A DNA stretch of 64,000 nucleotides from Vibrio fortis. Lineage in GTDB: Bacteria; Pseudomonadota; Gammaproteobacteria; Enterobacterales; Vibrionaceae. The translations under genes and the position numbers were made by a program. The notes under the pieces were generated by a model that was not told where the DNA came from, did not search any database, and saw only the letters and a list, made by a program, of their open reading frames with translations. Shown here one piece after another: positions 46,489 to 54,160 of this stretch. The stretch lies in the NCBI RefSeq assembly GCF_000695685.1, contig NZ_JFFR01000002.1, forward strand, positions 62,001-126,000, read 5' to 3'. How positions within the stretch are numbered: the first letter of the stretch is position 1; each line of letters opens with the position of its first letter.

Positions 46489-49400
46489 TTGACTTCGTCT
46501 CCGGAAAAAGCAGATAAGAATCAAGACGCCGCACGTTCGGACGCGGCAGACAATAATTCTGCTTCTCAGGCTAAGGCCTCCCAAAATACACCTGCCTCTC
46601 TTCGTAAAGCGCTCAAAGAATGTATGATGCGCGATCGCTTCCGTCTGAGTAAGCGAATTGCAGGTGCTAGCCGAATTAAAAACGAGAAATCGAAACACGC
46701 CGTCTTTGATGAGATTGCACTAGATATTGCCCAGTCGATGATGACGGCAACCCAGCGCGCTGCGCAAAAGCCAACCATCGAATACCCAGAAATCCTGCCA
46801 GTAAGCCAAAAGCGTGACGATATCGCTAAGGCAATTGAAGAGAACCAAGTGGTGATCGTAGCGGGTGAAACGGGTTCAGGTAAAACAACTCAACTTCCTA
46901 AGATCTGTTCTGAGCTTGGACGCGGTCGCTATGGCCTGATTGGTCATACTCAGCCACGTCGTCTAGCTGCTCGCTCTGTAGCGAACCGCATTGCTGAAGA
47001 GATGGAAACCCAACTGGGTGAGTTTGTGGGTTATAAGGTTCGATTTAACGATCAAATCTCGGACAACACACAAATCAAACTGATGACCGACGGTATTCTA
47101 CTGGCGGAGATTCAGCACGACCGTTATCTCAACCAGTACGACACCATCATTATCGATGAAGCGCACGAACGCAGCTTGAACATCGACTTCATCATGGGTT
47201 ACTTGAAAGAGTTGCTACCAAAGCGTCCTGATCTGAAAGTGATCATCACGTCGGCAACCATCGATCCTGAGCGTTTCTCTAAGCACTTCAATAATGCGCC
47301 AATCATTGAAGTATCAGGTCGTACTTACCCAGTAGAAACTCGCTACCGCCCACTGGGTGGTGAAGACAGTGATTCTGATCGCGACCAAATGGAAGGTATC
47401 TTCGAAGCGGTTGATGAGCTGTGCGATGAAGGCTTAGGTGACATCCTGATCTTCATGAATGGTGAGCGTGAGATTCGTGATACCGCAGATGCGCTAAGTA
47501 AGCGTAACCTGCGTGACACTGAAATCGTGCCGCTGTATGCACGTTTATCAGCGGGTGAGCAGAACCGCATCTTCCAATCGCACACGGGTCGTCGAATTGT
47601 ACTGGCAACCAACGTAGCGGAAACCTCGCTAACGGTTCCGGGTATCAAGTACGTAATCGACCCAGGTACGGCACGTATCAGCCGCTATAGCTACCGTACT
47701 AAGGTACAGCGCCTACCGATTGAGCCTGTGTCTCAAGCGAGTGCTAACCAGCGTAAAGGTCGTTGTGGTCGTGTGGCTGAAGGTATCTGTATTCGTCTTT
47801 ACTCAGAGGAAGATTTCGAATCACGTCCAGAGTTTACTGATCCTGAGATTCTGCGTACCAACCTTGCGTCGGTAATCCTGCAGATGACGGCTCTTGGTCT
47901 AGGCGATATCCAAGCTTTCCCATTTGTAGAAGCGCCAGATAAGCGCAACATCCAAGATGGTGTAAGACTGCTTGAAGAGCTAGGTGCGATTGCATCGGGC
48001 AAACCAAACAGCAAGAACAAGAACCAAGGCGACGATACTAAGAAGCTAACGGCTATTGGTCGCAAGCTATCTAAGCTGCCAATCGACCCGCGTTTAGCGC
48101 GTATGGTGATTGAAGCTCCCAACAATCGCTGTTTGCATGAAGTGATGGTTATTGCGTCTGCACTTTCAATCCAAGACCCGCGTGAGCGTCCATCAGACAA
48201 ACAGCAATCGTCCGACGACAAGCACAAGCGTTTCTTCGATAAAGACTCAGATTTCATCACCTTCGTAAACCTGTGGGACTACATCAAGAAGCAACAAAAA
48301 GCGCTATCGAGCAATCAGTTCCGCAAACAGTGTAAGCAAGATTACCTGAACTACCTGCGTATTCGTGAGTGGCAAGATGTTTACTTCCAGATCCATCAAG
48401 CGATGCGTGAGTTAGATACCAAGCTTAACGACGAACCGGGTAGCTACGAAGGCATTCACCAGTCGCTGCTATCGGGCTTGCTATCGCACGTTGGTATGAA
48501 AGACCAAGAGAAGAACGAGTACCAAGGTGCACGTAACGCTCGCTTCCATATCTTCCCTGCGTCTGGCCTGTTTAAGAAGCAGCCTAAGTGGATCATGTCC
48601 GCTGAGCTGGTGGAAACCTCAAAACTATGGGGTCGTATCATTGCCAAGATTCAACCAGAGTGGATTGAGCCGTTAGCTAAGCACCTAATTAAGCGCAGCT
48701 ACAGCGAACCTCATTGGTCGAAGAAACAAGCCGCGGTTATGGCGCACGAGAAAGTGATGCTTTACGGCATTCCAATCGTACCTAAGCGTCTAGTGAACTA
48801 CGGTTCGATTGACCCAACTGTCAGCCGTGAGTTGTTTGTACGCAGTGCATTGGTTGAAGGTGAGTGGGAAACTAAACACGCTTTCTTCAAACAGAACCGT
48901 AAGCTTCTACAAGAAGTGGAAGAGCTAGAGCATAAATCGCGTCGTCGTGACATCTTGATTGATGACGATGAGCTGTTTGAGTTCTACGACCAGCGTGTTG
49001 GTGAAGAGGTAGTTTCTGGCCGTCACTTCGATACGTGGTGGAAGAAAACCAGCAAACAGACGCCTGAACTACTGAACTTCGAGAAATCGATGCTGTTTCG
49101 TGGCGATGCGAGCCACGTTACTGACTTAGATTACCCGAACTTCTGGCACCAAAATGGTTTGAAGCTAAAACTGAGCTATCAATTTGAGCCGGGCGATGAT
49201 AACGATGGTGTGACGGTTCACGTACCACTGCCGATTCTGAACCAAGTAGAGCAGAGTGGCTTTGATTGGCAGATCCCGGGATTACGTCAAGAACTTGTCA
49301 TTAGCCTTATCAAATCGCTACCTAAGACGTTACGACGTAACTTTGTGCCCGCGCCAAACTATGCAGATGCATTCCTTGCGCGAGTAACACCACTTGAAGC

Positions 49401-50487
49401 GCCGCTACTCGATTCTCTAGAGAAAGAGCTACGCCGTATGACAGGTGTCGAAGTAGTACGTGATGATTGGAAACTTGACCAGATCCCTGAGCACTTAAAA
49501 GTGACATTCCGAGCGGTTGACCACCGTCGTCGTAAGCTGAAAGAGCACAAAGATCTGCACGAGTTGAAAGAGAGCTTGAAAGACAAGGTTCAAGAAACGC
49601 TTTCTAAAGTGGCTGACGACGATATCGAGCAGCAGAACCTTCACACGTGGAGCTTTGGCGAACTGCCGAAGGTGTATCAACAAAAACGTGGCGGTTATGA
49701 CGTAAAAGCCTTCCCTGCATTAGTGGATACCAAAGACAGCGTAGAGATCAAACTGTTCGAAACTGAGCAAGAGCAGATCTCAGCAATGAAGGCGGGTCAG
49801 CGTCGTCTGATCTTGCTTAACGTGCCATCGCCGATTAAGTACCTACACTCGAACCTGCCAAACAAATCTAAGTTAGGTCTGTACTTCAACCCTTACGGTA
49901 AAGTCCTTGATTTGATTGATGATTGTATCGCTTGTGGTATCGATAAGCTTATCGAAGAGAAGGGCGGTTTGGTTTGGGAACCAGAGCAGTTTGAAGCATT
50001 GAAAGAGCACGTTCGTGCAGAGCTTGGTGATACGGTTGTCGAGATCGCTCAGCAAGTTGAAACCATTCTAACGACAGCGTTCAACATCAACAAAAAGCTG
50101 AAAGGGCGTGTTGATCTATCGATGGCATTTGCCTTGTCGGATATCAAAGCGCAGATAGAAGGGTTAATATTCAAGGGCTTTGCGACTGAGTGTGGTTGGA
50201 AGCGTTTGCCGGACATTCTGCGCTACATGCGCGCAATTGAGCGTCGTATGGAGAAACTGCCGATTGATCCGAACAAAGACCGCCTACACATGATTAAAGT
50301 CGAATCAGTAATGAGCGATTACAAAGAGTTACTGAATAAGGTGCCAAAAGGGATCGCGGTTCCAGAAAATGTCAAAGAGGTGCGTTGGATGATAGAAGAG
50401 CTTCGTGTAAGCTTCTTCGCACAGCAACTTGGCACGCCGTACCCAGTATCGGATAAGCGTGTTAAAAACGCTATCGATGCTTGTTAA
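46489..50487 (+). CDS. hrpA: ATP-dependent RNA helicase HrpA (DEAH-box)
   Basis: About 1332 residues. I choose the TTG at 46489 (MTSSPEKADKNQ) because AGGAC lies six bases upstream; ATG 46468 is the alternative, and the open frame goes back to a TTG at 46378. The first 45 residues are Asp/Ala/Ser-rich. Helicase motifs: GETGSGKTT, TQPRRLAARSVA, IIIDEAHERS, TSATIDPERF, ATNVAETSLTVPGI, QRKGRCGRV. Helicase-associated and OB-fold domains follow, then the long DUF3418-type C-terminal region found in HrpA. Size matches E. coli HrpA (1300). HrpA works in RNA processing and rescue of stalled ribosomes in related bacteria. Confidence 0.93.
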   Translation: MTSSPEKADKNQDAARSDAADNNSASQAKASQNTPASLRKALKECMMRDRFRLSKRIAGASRIKNEKSKHAVFDEIALDIAQSMMTATQRAAQKPTIEYPEILPVSQKRDDIAKAIEENQVVIVAGETGSGKTTQLPKICSELGRGRYGLIGHTQPRRLAARSVANRIAEEMETQLGEFVGYKVRFNDQISDNTQIKLMTDGILLAEIQHDRYLNQYDTIIIDEAHERSLNIDFIMGYLKELLPKRPDLKVIITSATIDPERFSKHFNNAPIIEVSGRTYPVETRYRPLGGEDSDSDRDQMEGIFEAVDELCDEGLGDILIFMNGEREIRDTADALSKRNLRDTEIVPLYARLSAGEQNRIFQSHTGRRIVLATNVAETSLTVPGIKYVIDPGTARISRYSYRTKVQRLPIEPVSQASANQRKGRCGRVAEGICIRLYSEEDFESRPEFTDPEILRTNLASVILQMTALGLGDIQAFPFVEAPDKRNIQDGVRLLEELGAIASGKPNSKNKNQGDDTKKLTAIGRKLSKLPIDPRLARMVIEAPNNRCLHEVMVIASALSIQDPRERPSDKQQSSDDKHKRFFDKDSDFITFVNLWDYIKKQQKALSSNQFRKQCKQDYLNYLRIREWQDVYFQIHQAMRELDTKLNDEPGSYEGIHQSLLSGLLSHVGMKDQEKNEYQGARNARFHIFPASGLFKKQPKWIMSAELVETSKLWGRIIAKIQPEWIEPLAKHLIKRSYSEPHWSKKQAAVMAHEKVMLYGIPIVPKRLVNYGSIDPTVSRELFVRSALVEGEWETKHAFFKQNRKLLQEVEELEHKSRRRDILIDDDELFEFYDQRVGEEVVSGRHFDTWWKKTSKQTPELLNFEKSMLFRGDASHVTDLDYPNFWHQNGLKLKLSYQFEPGDDNDGVTVHVPLPILNQVEQSGFDWQIPGLRQELVISLIKSLPKTLRRNFVPAPNYADAFLARVTPLEAPLLDSLEKELRRMTGVEVVRDDWKLDQIPEHLKVTFRAVDHRRRKLKEHKDLHELKESLKDKVQETLSKVADDDIEQQNLHTWSFGELPKVYQQKRGGYDVKAFPALVDTKDSVEIKLFETEQEQISAMKAGQRRLILLNVPSPIKYLHSNLPNKSKLGLYFNPYGKVLDLIDDCIACGIDKLIEEKGGLVWEPEQFEALKEHVRAELGDTVVEIAQQVETILTTAFNINKKLKGRVDLSMAFALSDIKAQIEGLIFKGFATECGWKRLPDILRYMRAIERRMEKLPIDPNKDRLHMIKVESVMSDYKELLNKVPKGIAVPENVKEVRWMIEELRVSFFAQQLGTPYPVSDKRVKNAIDAC

Positions 50488-50623
50488 GGATTGAGCGAGA
50501 CAATCGAGCAAGGTTCAGGTATGAATCTTGCTTATTTTCTTGTTAATTGGATAGTAATTACAAAAAGACGTTTTAGTGGCAATCATTTACCGCTTAAGCG
50601 TCGCTAGGACGAGAAGGTCAAGT

Positions 50624-51118
50624 ATGAAAAAAACGTTATTAGCGCTAGCTCTGCTAGGTGCATCTTCAACAGCGATGGCTGATTCATGGTTATACGGTGG
50701 CGTAATGGGTGGTCAAAACTCACTAGGCAACGAAGAAGAAACGGCTGTTGGTATCCACGTGGGTACAGGTATTCTACCTATCATCGGTGTAGAGGCAGGT
50801 TACTGGGATCTAGGTTCTTTCGATAGCGTTAAGTACGGTAACCGTGACGTTAAGAACATGGATGCAAGCACTGCATACCTAGCTATTAAGCCAAGCATCG
50901 ACTTCGGCCCTCTACACGTTTACGCGAAAGGCGGTCTGCACTCTTACGAGCTGAAGGGCGATTCTTTCAAGCAAGACGACGTTGATATCATGTACGGTGT
51001 TGGTGCAGAGTACTTCATCTTTGGTCCAGTATCTGTTGGTGCAAGCTACCAGAACTTCAAGATGAAAGATGATGACTCAGGTGTATTCACGCTAAACGCG
51101 ACAATCCACCTACTGTAA
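50624..51118 (+). CDS. Small outer-membrane beta-barrel protein
   Basis: 164 residues from ATG 50624 (MKKTLLALALLGASSTAMAD), AAGGT upstream; the frame is open for 16 more codons without support. Signal peptide cleaved after AMA. The mature part is an eight-strand OmpA/OmpW-like barrel (WLYGGVMGGQNSLG, GVEAGYWDLGSF, VYAKGGLHSYELKG, VSVGASYQNFKM). It uses a restricted set of codons (GGT, CTA, GAA, AAC), as highly expressed Vibrio genes do. Function unknown. Monocistronic with a good terminator. Confidence 0.85.
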   Translation: MKKTLLALALLGASSTAMADSWLYGGVMGGQNSLGNEEETAVGIHVGTGILPIIGVEAGYWDLGSFDSVKYGNRDVKNMDASTAYLAIKPSIDFGPLHVYAKGGLHSYELKGDSFKQDDVDIMYGVGAEYFIFGPVSVGASYQNFKMKDDDSGVFTLNATIHLL

Positions 51119-51189
51119 GATTTTTCTAAAGCAGTGAGTCGTCATTTTGGCGCTTTCGATTTGAATCGCACCAAAAACAACGAATTAAT

Positions 51190-51220
51190 AAAAACGCCAG
51201 CGTAATTGCTGGCGTTTTTG
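51190..51220 (+). terminator. Terminator after the small outer-membrane protein gene
   Basis: AAAAACGCCAGC pairs with GCTGGCGTTTTT around GTAATT. It may also act leftward on the replication P-like gene. Confidence 0.88.
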
Positions 51221-51258
51221 TATTTGGGCTTTGACTAGCTCTATCATAACTAACTAGT

Positions 51259-52077
51259 TTAGCGAGACTTTTTACTGTCTAGAATCTGTTGGATTCTCGG
51301 GTTCAGCGCTTTACCGTGCTTCTCTTCATACTCTTCACGTTTCAAGTCGTTGAGGTTCTTCACTGAGTTCGCAGCCAACAAATGTTGTGGCAGTTCAGTA
51401 TGAAGCATGCCTTTCTCATCAAGTCTTTTCGCTTCCAAGTAGTACTTCTTGAATAGAGCATCAAGCTTGTTTTCAGCTGTGCGTTTCAAGTCGTAGAGTT
51501 TGTTCTGAATTAGCCACTTTTCAATTGGGTTGATTGCCGTGCGAGAAAGTACGCGAATGCGGCTATCCAATAGCTCTTCTTCTGTCAGTGAATCTTTTAG
51601 GATCCACAGCTCACCCATTTGTGGTGGCCAGCTGTTACCCAATTGAATACGCTCATGACAGTGCATCAGCACGCGGTTTAAGCCGTCAGAGTCGATGGTA
51701 TTCGCGAACTCAATGAACTTACCGCTTGGCTCACTACCGTATTGGTATTCCCATTGCGTTTCATACACGCTTAGAAATGAACCGAATACATGGATACACC
51801 AGTCAGACAGTTCTAGCTCAGCCGGATCTTGGTCAACGACGGGTACTTGCTGATTTGAGCCAGTATTGGACTCAACAGCAGGTACCGATGGCGAAGCAGC
51901 GACCGGTAAAACTTCTGGAACAACAGCAGGCTCAGGATCAGAAAGTTGGCTTTTTGCCTTTCTGGATGAGTTGCTGCCTGAAGCGCTCAGATGGGCTAAG
52001 CTTTTGTCGATACCCATTTCCTTGAGTTTGTCCTGAAGTTCCTGAATATTGAGCGGTTTTCGGTTGTTGTCTTTCAT
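51259..52077 (-). CDS. Phage replication P-like protein (possible helicase-loader type)
   Basis: 272 residues from ATG 52077, with GAGAAGC upstream. Residues about 1-85 are a low-complexity Pro/Val/Ser linker region; the folded part (about 90-230; SDWCIHVFGSFLSVYETQWEYQYG, RVLMHCHERIQLGNSWPPQMGELWIL) matches the pattern of replication protein P, where a helical domain is followed by W-P-x-x-GE. Such proteins load the DnaB helicase in lambda-type phages. Its first 140 bases overlap the end of the upstream DnaT/O-like gene in another frame; no ATG, GTG or TTG start lies beyond the overlap, so the overlap is real, at least 80 bases. No other phage genes are nearby, so this looks like a resident gene pair. 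Confidence 0.68.
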   Translation of the reverse strand: MKDNNRKPLNIQELQDKLKEMGIDKSLAHLSASGSNSSRKAKSQLSDPEPAVVPEVLPVAASPSVPAVESNTGSNQQVPVVDQDPAELELSDWCIHVFGSFLSVYETQWEYQYGSEPSGKFIEFANTIDSDGLNRVLMHCHERIQLGNSWPPQMGELWILKDSLTEEELLDSRIRVLSRTAINPIEKWLIQNKLYDLKRTAENKLDALFKKYYLEAKRLDEKGMLHTELPQHLLAANSVKNLNDLKREEYEEKHGKALNPRIQQILDSKKSR

Positions 52078-52717
52078 TTTGCTTCTCGTTTACTAGCCAG
52101 TACTGCAACTTAGATTCAATTCGAGATATTGGCATTAATTCATTGGCTTTGGCTTTGTACCAAAGGACAAACTTCTTCCATATTAGATTATGGTCACCGG
52201 ACAATCCGGAAAACTTAAACGCACGTTCAGCCCACGATGGAATGTTCTCTTCATCCAGATCGTGAGTTGAAATTGTGTTGCCATTCATTCCACCGCGGCT
52301 TTGTGGGCGAGCGGAAGTCGACATCACTTGCATTGGCGCTGGAGCAGGCTGATATTTCGGCGCTGGAGCAGGCTGATATTTCGGTGCAGGTGCAGGTGCA
52401 GGTGCAGGTGAATAAACTGGAATGGAGTTGACCTGTTGTGCAGGTTGCTCTTGTTCCAGCAGCATCTTAAACACGTGAATCTCTTGGTTGTCTCTGCGCT
52501 CGACTTTCACTTTGTCTAGCCAACCATTGTCGACTAGGGCTTTTAAGCAGTCTGCTAATCCGAAAACGGATAGAGCCGTCAGCGTAGAAGCCTTGTTAAG
52601 CTCAATCGTTGCGTAGCCTTCATCATCGGCATTGTCTGCGAGTAAAAGCATCACCAACTTTTCAGCTGGGCTGCTGGTATTAATTTTCCAAGTAAGATAG
52701 GTAAATTTAGCGCTCAA
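51938..52717 (-). CDS. DnaT/phage-O-like primosomal DNA-binding protein
   Basis: Started at TTG 52717 (SAKFTYLTWKINTSSPAEKL), 259 residues, because recognisable domain sequence begins there and AAGAG lies seven bases upstream; the frame is open to ATG 52825 (295 residues), which lacks a close ribosome binding site. The N-terminal part (about 1-85) is a winged-helix of replication O/DnaD-like type with LLLADNADDEGYATIELNKAS. A Pro-Ala linker (PAPAPKYQ repeats) follows. The C-terminal SWAERAFKFSGLSGDHNLIW with KKFVLWYKAK and LQYWLVNEK resembles the DnaT ssDNA-binding domain. Together with the P-like gene it mirrors phage O-P and enterobacterial dnaT-dnaC. Role in replication restart is inference. 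Confidence 0.7.
   Translation of the reverse strand: MSAKFTYLTWKINTSSPAEKLVMLLLADNADDEGYATIELNKASTLTALSVFGLADCLKALVDNGWLDKVKVERRDNQEIHVFKMLLEQEQPAQQVNSIPVYSPAPAPAPAPKYQPAPAPKYQPAPAPMQVMSTSARPQSRGGMNGNTISTHDLDEENIPSWAERAFKFSGLSGDHNLIWKKFVLWYKAKANELMPISRIESKLQYWLVNEKQNERQQPKTAQYSGTSGQTQGNGYRQKLSPSERFRQQLIQKGKKPTF
52335..52410. repeat. In-frame tandem repeats coding the Pro-Ala linker
   Basis: Two exact 24-base copies (52335-52358 and 52359-52382) are followed by four exact 6-base GGTGCA units. On the minus strand they encode APAPAP and two APAPKYQP units in the DnaT/O-like protein. Both unit lengths are multiples of three, so copy-number change keeps frame. Confidence 0.85.
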
Positions 52718-53035
52718 AATGATGCTCTTGATAAAGTACAACTCATGTTCCCATTGTAAGCCACCCACACCGGAATTTATAGCAACTTCAGCTAAATCAA
52801 TGTCAGCTAAACAAATATTAAGCATTGCTGAGTATTCAACACTCCACCTCTATTTCAAAATGACGCATTTCAGAATCATAACGACCTATTTAAGAACCAT
52901 AACGGACCAAGAGTGAACAGTTCGTCACGTAAGGTATTGAAAGTGTATGAACTTGATTGACTAATGGTTAGAAATGATTCATGAGTCGAATAAATTTATA
53001 AATGAGACTTGATTTGATCAATAGTTGAGCTATTA

Positions 53036-53048
53036 TGACGATAAGTCA
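53036..53048. promoter_or_regulatory. Operator-like half-matched site upstream of tetR
   Basis: TGACGATAAGTCA: the left half is exact to the TGACGA-N-TCGTCA palindrome seen at 54022 and 54133, the right half differs at two bases. Its centre is 17 bases from the next copy. Confidence 0.5.
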
Positions 53049-53052
53049 AAAA

Positions 53053-53065
53053 TGACGAAGCGTCA
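53053..53065. promoter_or_regulatory. Operator-like site upstream of tetR
   Basis: TGACGAAGCGTCA, one base off the perfect palindrome. Position in front of the tetR gene suggests autoregulation. Confidence 0.7.
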
Positions 53066-53250
53066 CAAAATGGCAGCGTACATGATTATGGGATTCATGT
53101 TATTATATTGAGTAGGAGTATTGTTTAATACAGACAAGGTTTAAAACAGGCCGCGTCTGTATACAGGCTGAGTTAAGGTACGGACTAAACATGAAGTTTG
53201 GCTTAGGTTGCAAAGATGAAATAAAAGGAATGCTAGGGTGTATCTCGGGC

Positions 53251-53979
53251 ATGACTAAGAAACAACAAGCGATCGCAGAACGCGAGGTAGAGCTTATGTT
53301 GTTGGCAAGGGATATCGTTAGAGAGCAGGGCTTTGGTAACTTAACAATGGATAAGTTAACCGCTGCGAGCTCTTACTCGAAAGGGACGATATACAATCAT
53401 TTTTGCAGTAAAGAAGACGTTGTTTTAGCCCTGTGTATTCATTCACTTAAAACAGAGGCGATGTTATTTGCGCGCTCTGGAGAGTTTGAAGGCACAAGCC
53501 GTGAAAAAGTAATGGCCCTGCACGTTGCATACCGAATCTATGCACGCATGGAGCCAGTACTGTCAACCTGTGCAATTATGGCTAAGAGCCCTTGGATACT
53601 AGAGAAGGCCTCGCCAACAAGAGTGCAAGAGCTTAATCAACTCGAAGAGATGGTGATTCAGCATGCCGATGAGTTGGTAAACCGCGCTGTTGAAGCGGGG
53701 GATCTGAAGTTCTCTTCTGGAATTGGTTCTGATGCTATTGTTTTTGCAAACTGGTCGATCGCTTTTGGTTCCAACGCCTTGAACCAAAATGCATCTAACA
53801 GCCACTGTATTAAACGAATCCAAGACCCATATTCAGTGTTACACAACGCCAACATGCTTTTAGATGGCTTGAACTGGAAGCCGCTCTCTTCGGAATGGGA
53901 TTATAAAAAGACCTGGCGCCGAGTAGAGCAAGAGTTGTTCAGTGAAGAAGTCGCCTACCTAGAATCTGTTGGTCGTTAA
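53251..53979 (+). CDS. TetR-family repressor of the MMPL transport operon
   Basis: 242 residues from ATG 53251 (MTKKQQAIAEREVELMLLA); ATG 53191 would add 20 residues and neither has a strong ribosome binding site. The helix-turn-helix is in LARDIVREQGFGNLTMDKLTAASSYSKGTIYNHFCSKEDVV, a complete TetR signature. The ligand domain is unclassified. Four TGACGA-N-TCGTCA palindromes or close variants flank this gene, two upstream of it and two before the transporter gene, so it very probably represses both. A hairpin (53988-54009) ends it, separating it from the transporter operon. Confidence 0.9.
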   Translation: MTKKQQAIAEREVELMLLARDIVREQGFGNLTMDKLTAASSYSKGTIYNHFCSKEDVVLALCIHSLKTEAMLFARSGEFEGTSREKVMALHVAYRIYARMEPVLSTCAIMAKSPWILEKASPTRVQELNQLEEMVIQHADELVNRAVEAGDLKFSSGIGSDAIVFANWSIAFGSNALNQNASNSHCIKRIQDPYSVLHNANMLLDGLNWKPLSSEWDYKKTWRRVEQELFSEEVAYLESVGR

Positions 53980-53987
53980 GTAGATTC

Positions 53988-54009
53988 AGCCCACTAATGT
54001 GGGTTGTTT
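53988..54009 (+). terminator. Terminator after tetR
   Basis: CCCAC pairs with GTGGG around TAAT, extended by A-T and G-U pairs, then GTTTT. A second weak hairpin with T-run (CCAGC / GCTGG) lies at 54100-54119. Confidence 0.65.
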
Positions 54010-54021
54010 TAGCACCATTAG

Positions 54022-54034
54022 TGACGAATCGTCA
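54022..54034. promoter_or_regulatory. Perfect TetR operator, distal copy
   Basis: TGACGAATCGTCA, a perfect 6+1+6 palindrome, 127 bases before the MMPL start. Confidence 0.78.
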
Positions 54035-54132
54035 AAAAAATGAACTGATTTGAGTAGAAGCGAGTCAGTTCTTAGTTTTGACCTCATTTTGTATGTTTGC
54101 CAGCGAATTGCTGGTTTTTAAATATACATTTA

Positions 54133-54145
54133 TGACGAATCGTCA
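54133..54145. promoter_or_regulatory. Perfect TetR operator, proximal copy at the MMPL start
   Basis: Second exact TGACGAATCGTCA, 111 bases from the first. It ends five bases before the GGAGG ribosome binding site of the MMPL gene, so a bound repressor would block the transcription start region. Confidence 0.8.
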
Positions 54146-54160
54146 CATATGGAGGCTGTG

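Larger units (their letters stand above)
52718..53250. other. Divergent control region between the replication-like pair and the TetR gene
   Basis: About 530 bases with no recognised gene, although open frames extend into both ends (to 52825 leftward, to 53191 rightward). Seen here: two imperfect copies of a CATAACGACC-type motif at about 52875-52910, two TetR-type operators at 53036-53065, an 8-bp inverted repeat (ATACAGAC at 53128 / GTCTGTAT at 53155) and the palindrome CTGTATACAG at 53157-53166. Confidence 0.5.

Noticed and set aside
51259..52717. Prophage remnant around the O/P-like genes
   Set aside because: Flanking genes are ordinary chromosomal genes, and no integrase, att repeats, tRNA or structural phage gene was seen.
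53157..53166. CTGTATACAG as a LexA site
   Set aside because: LexA sites of gamma-proteobacteria need CTGT and ACAG eight bases apart; here only two bases separate them.
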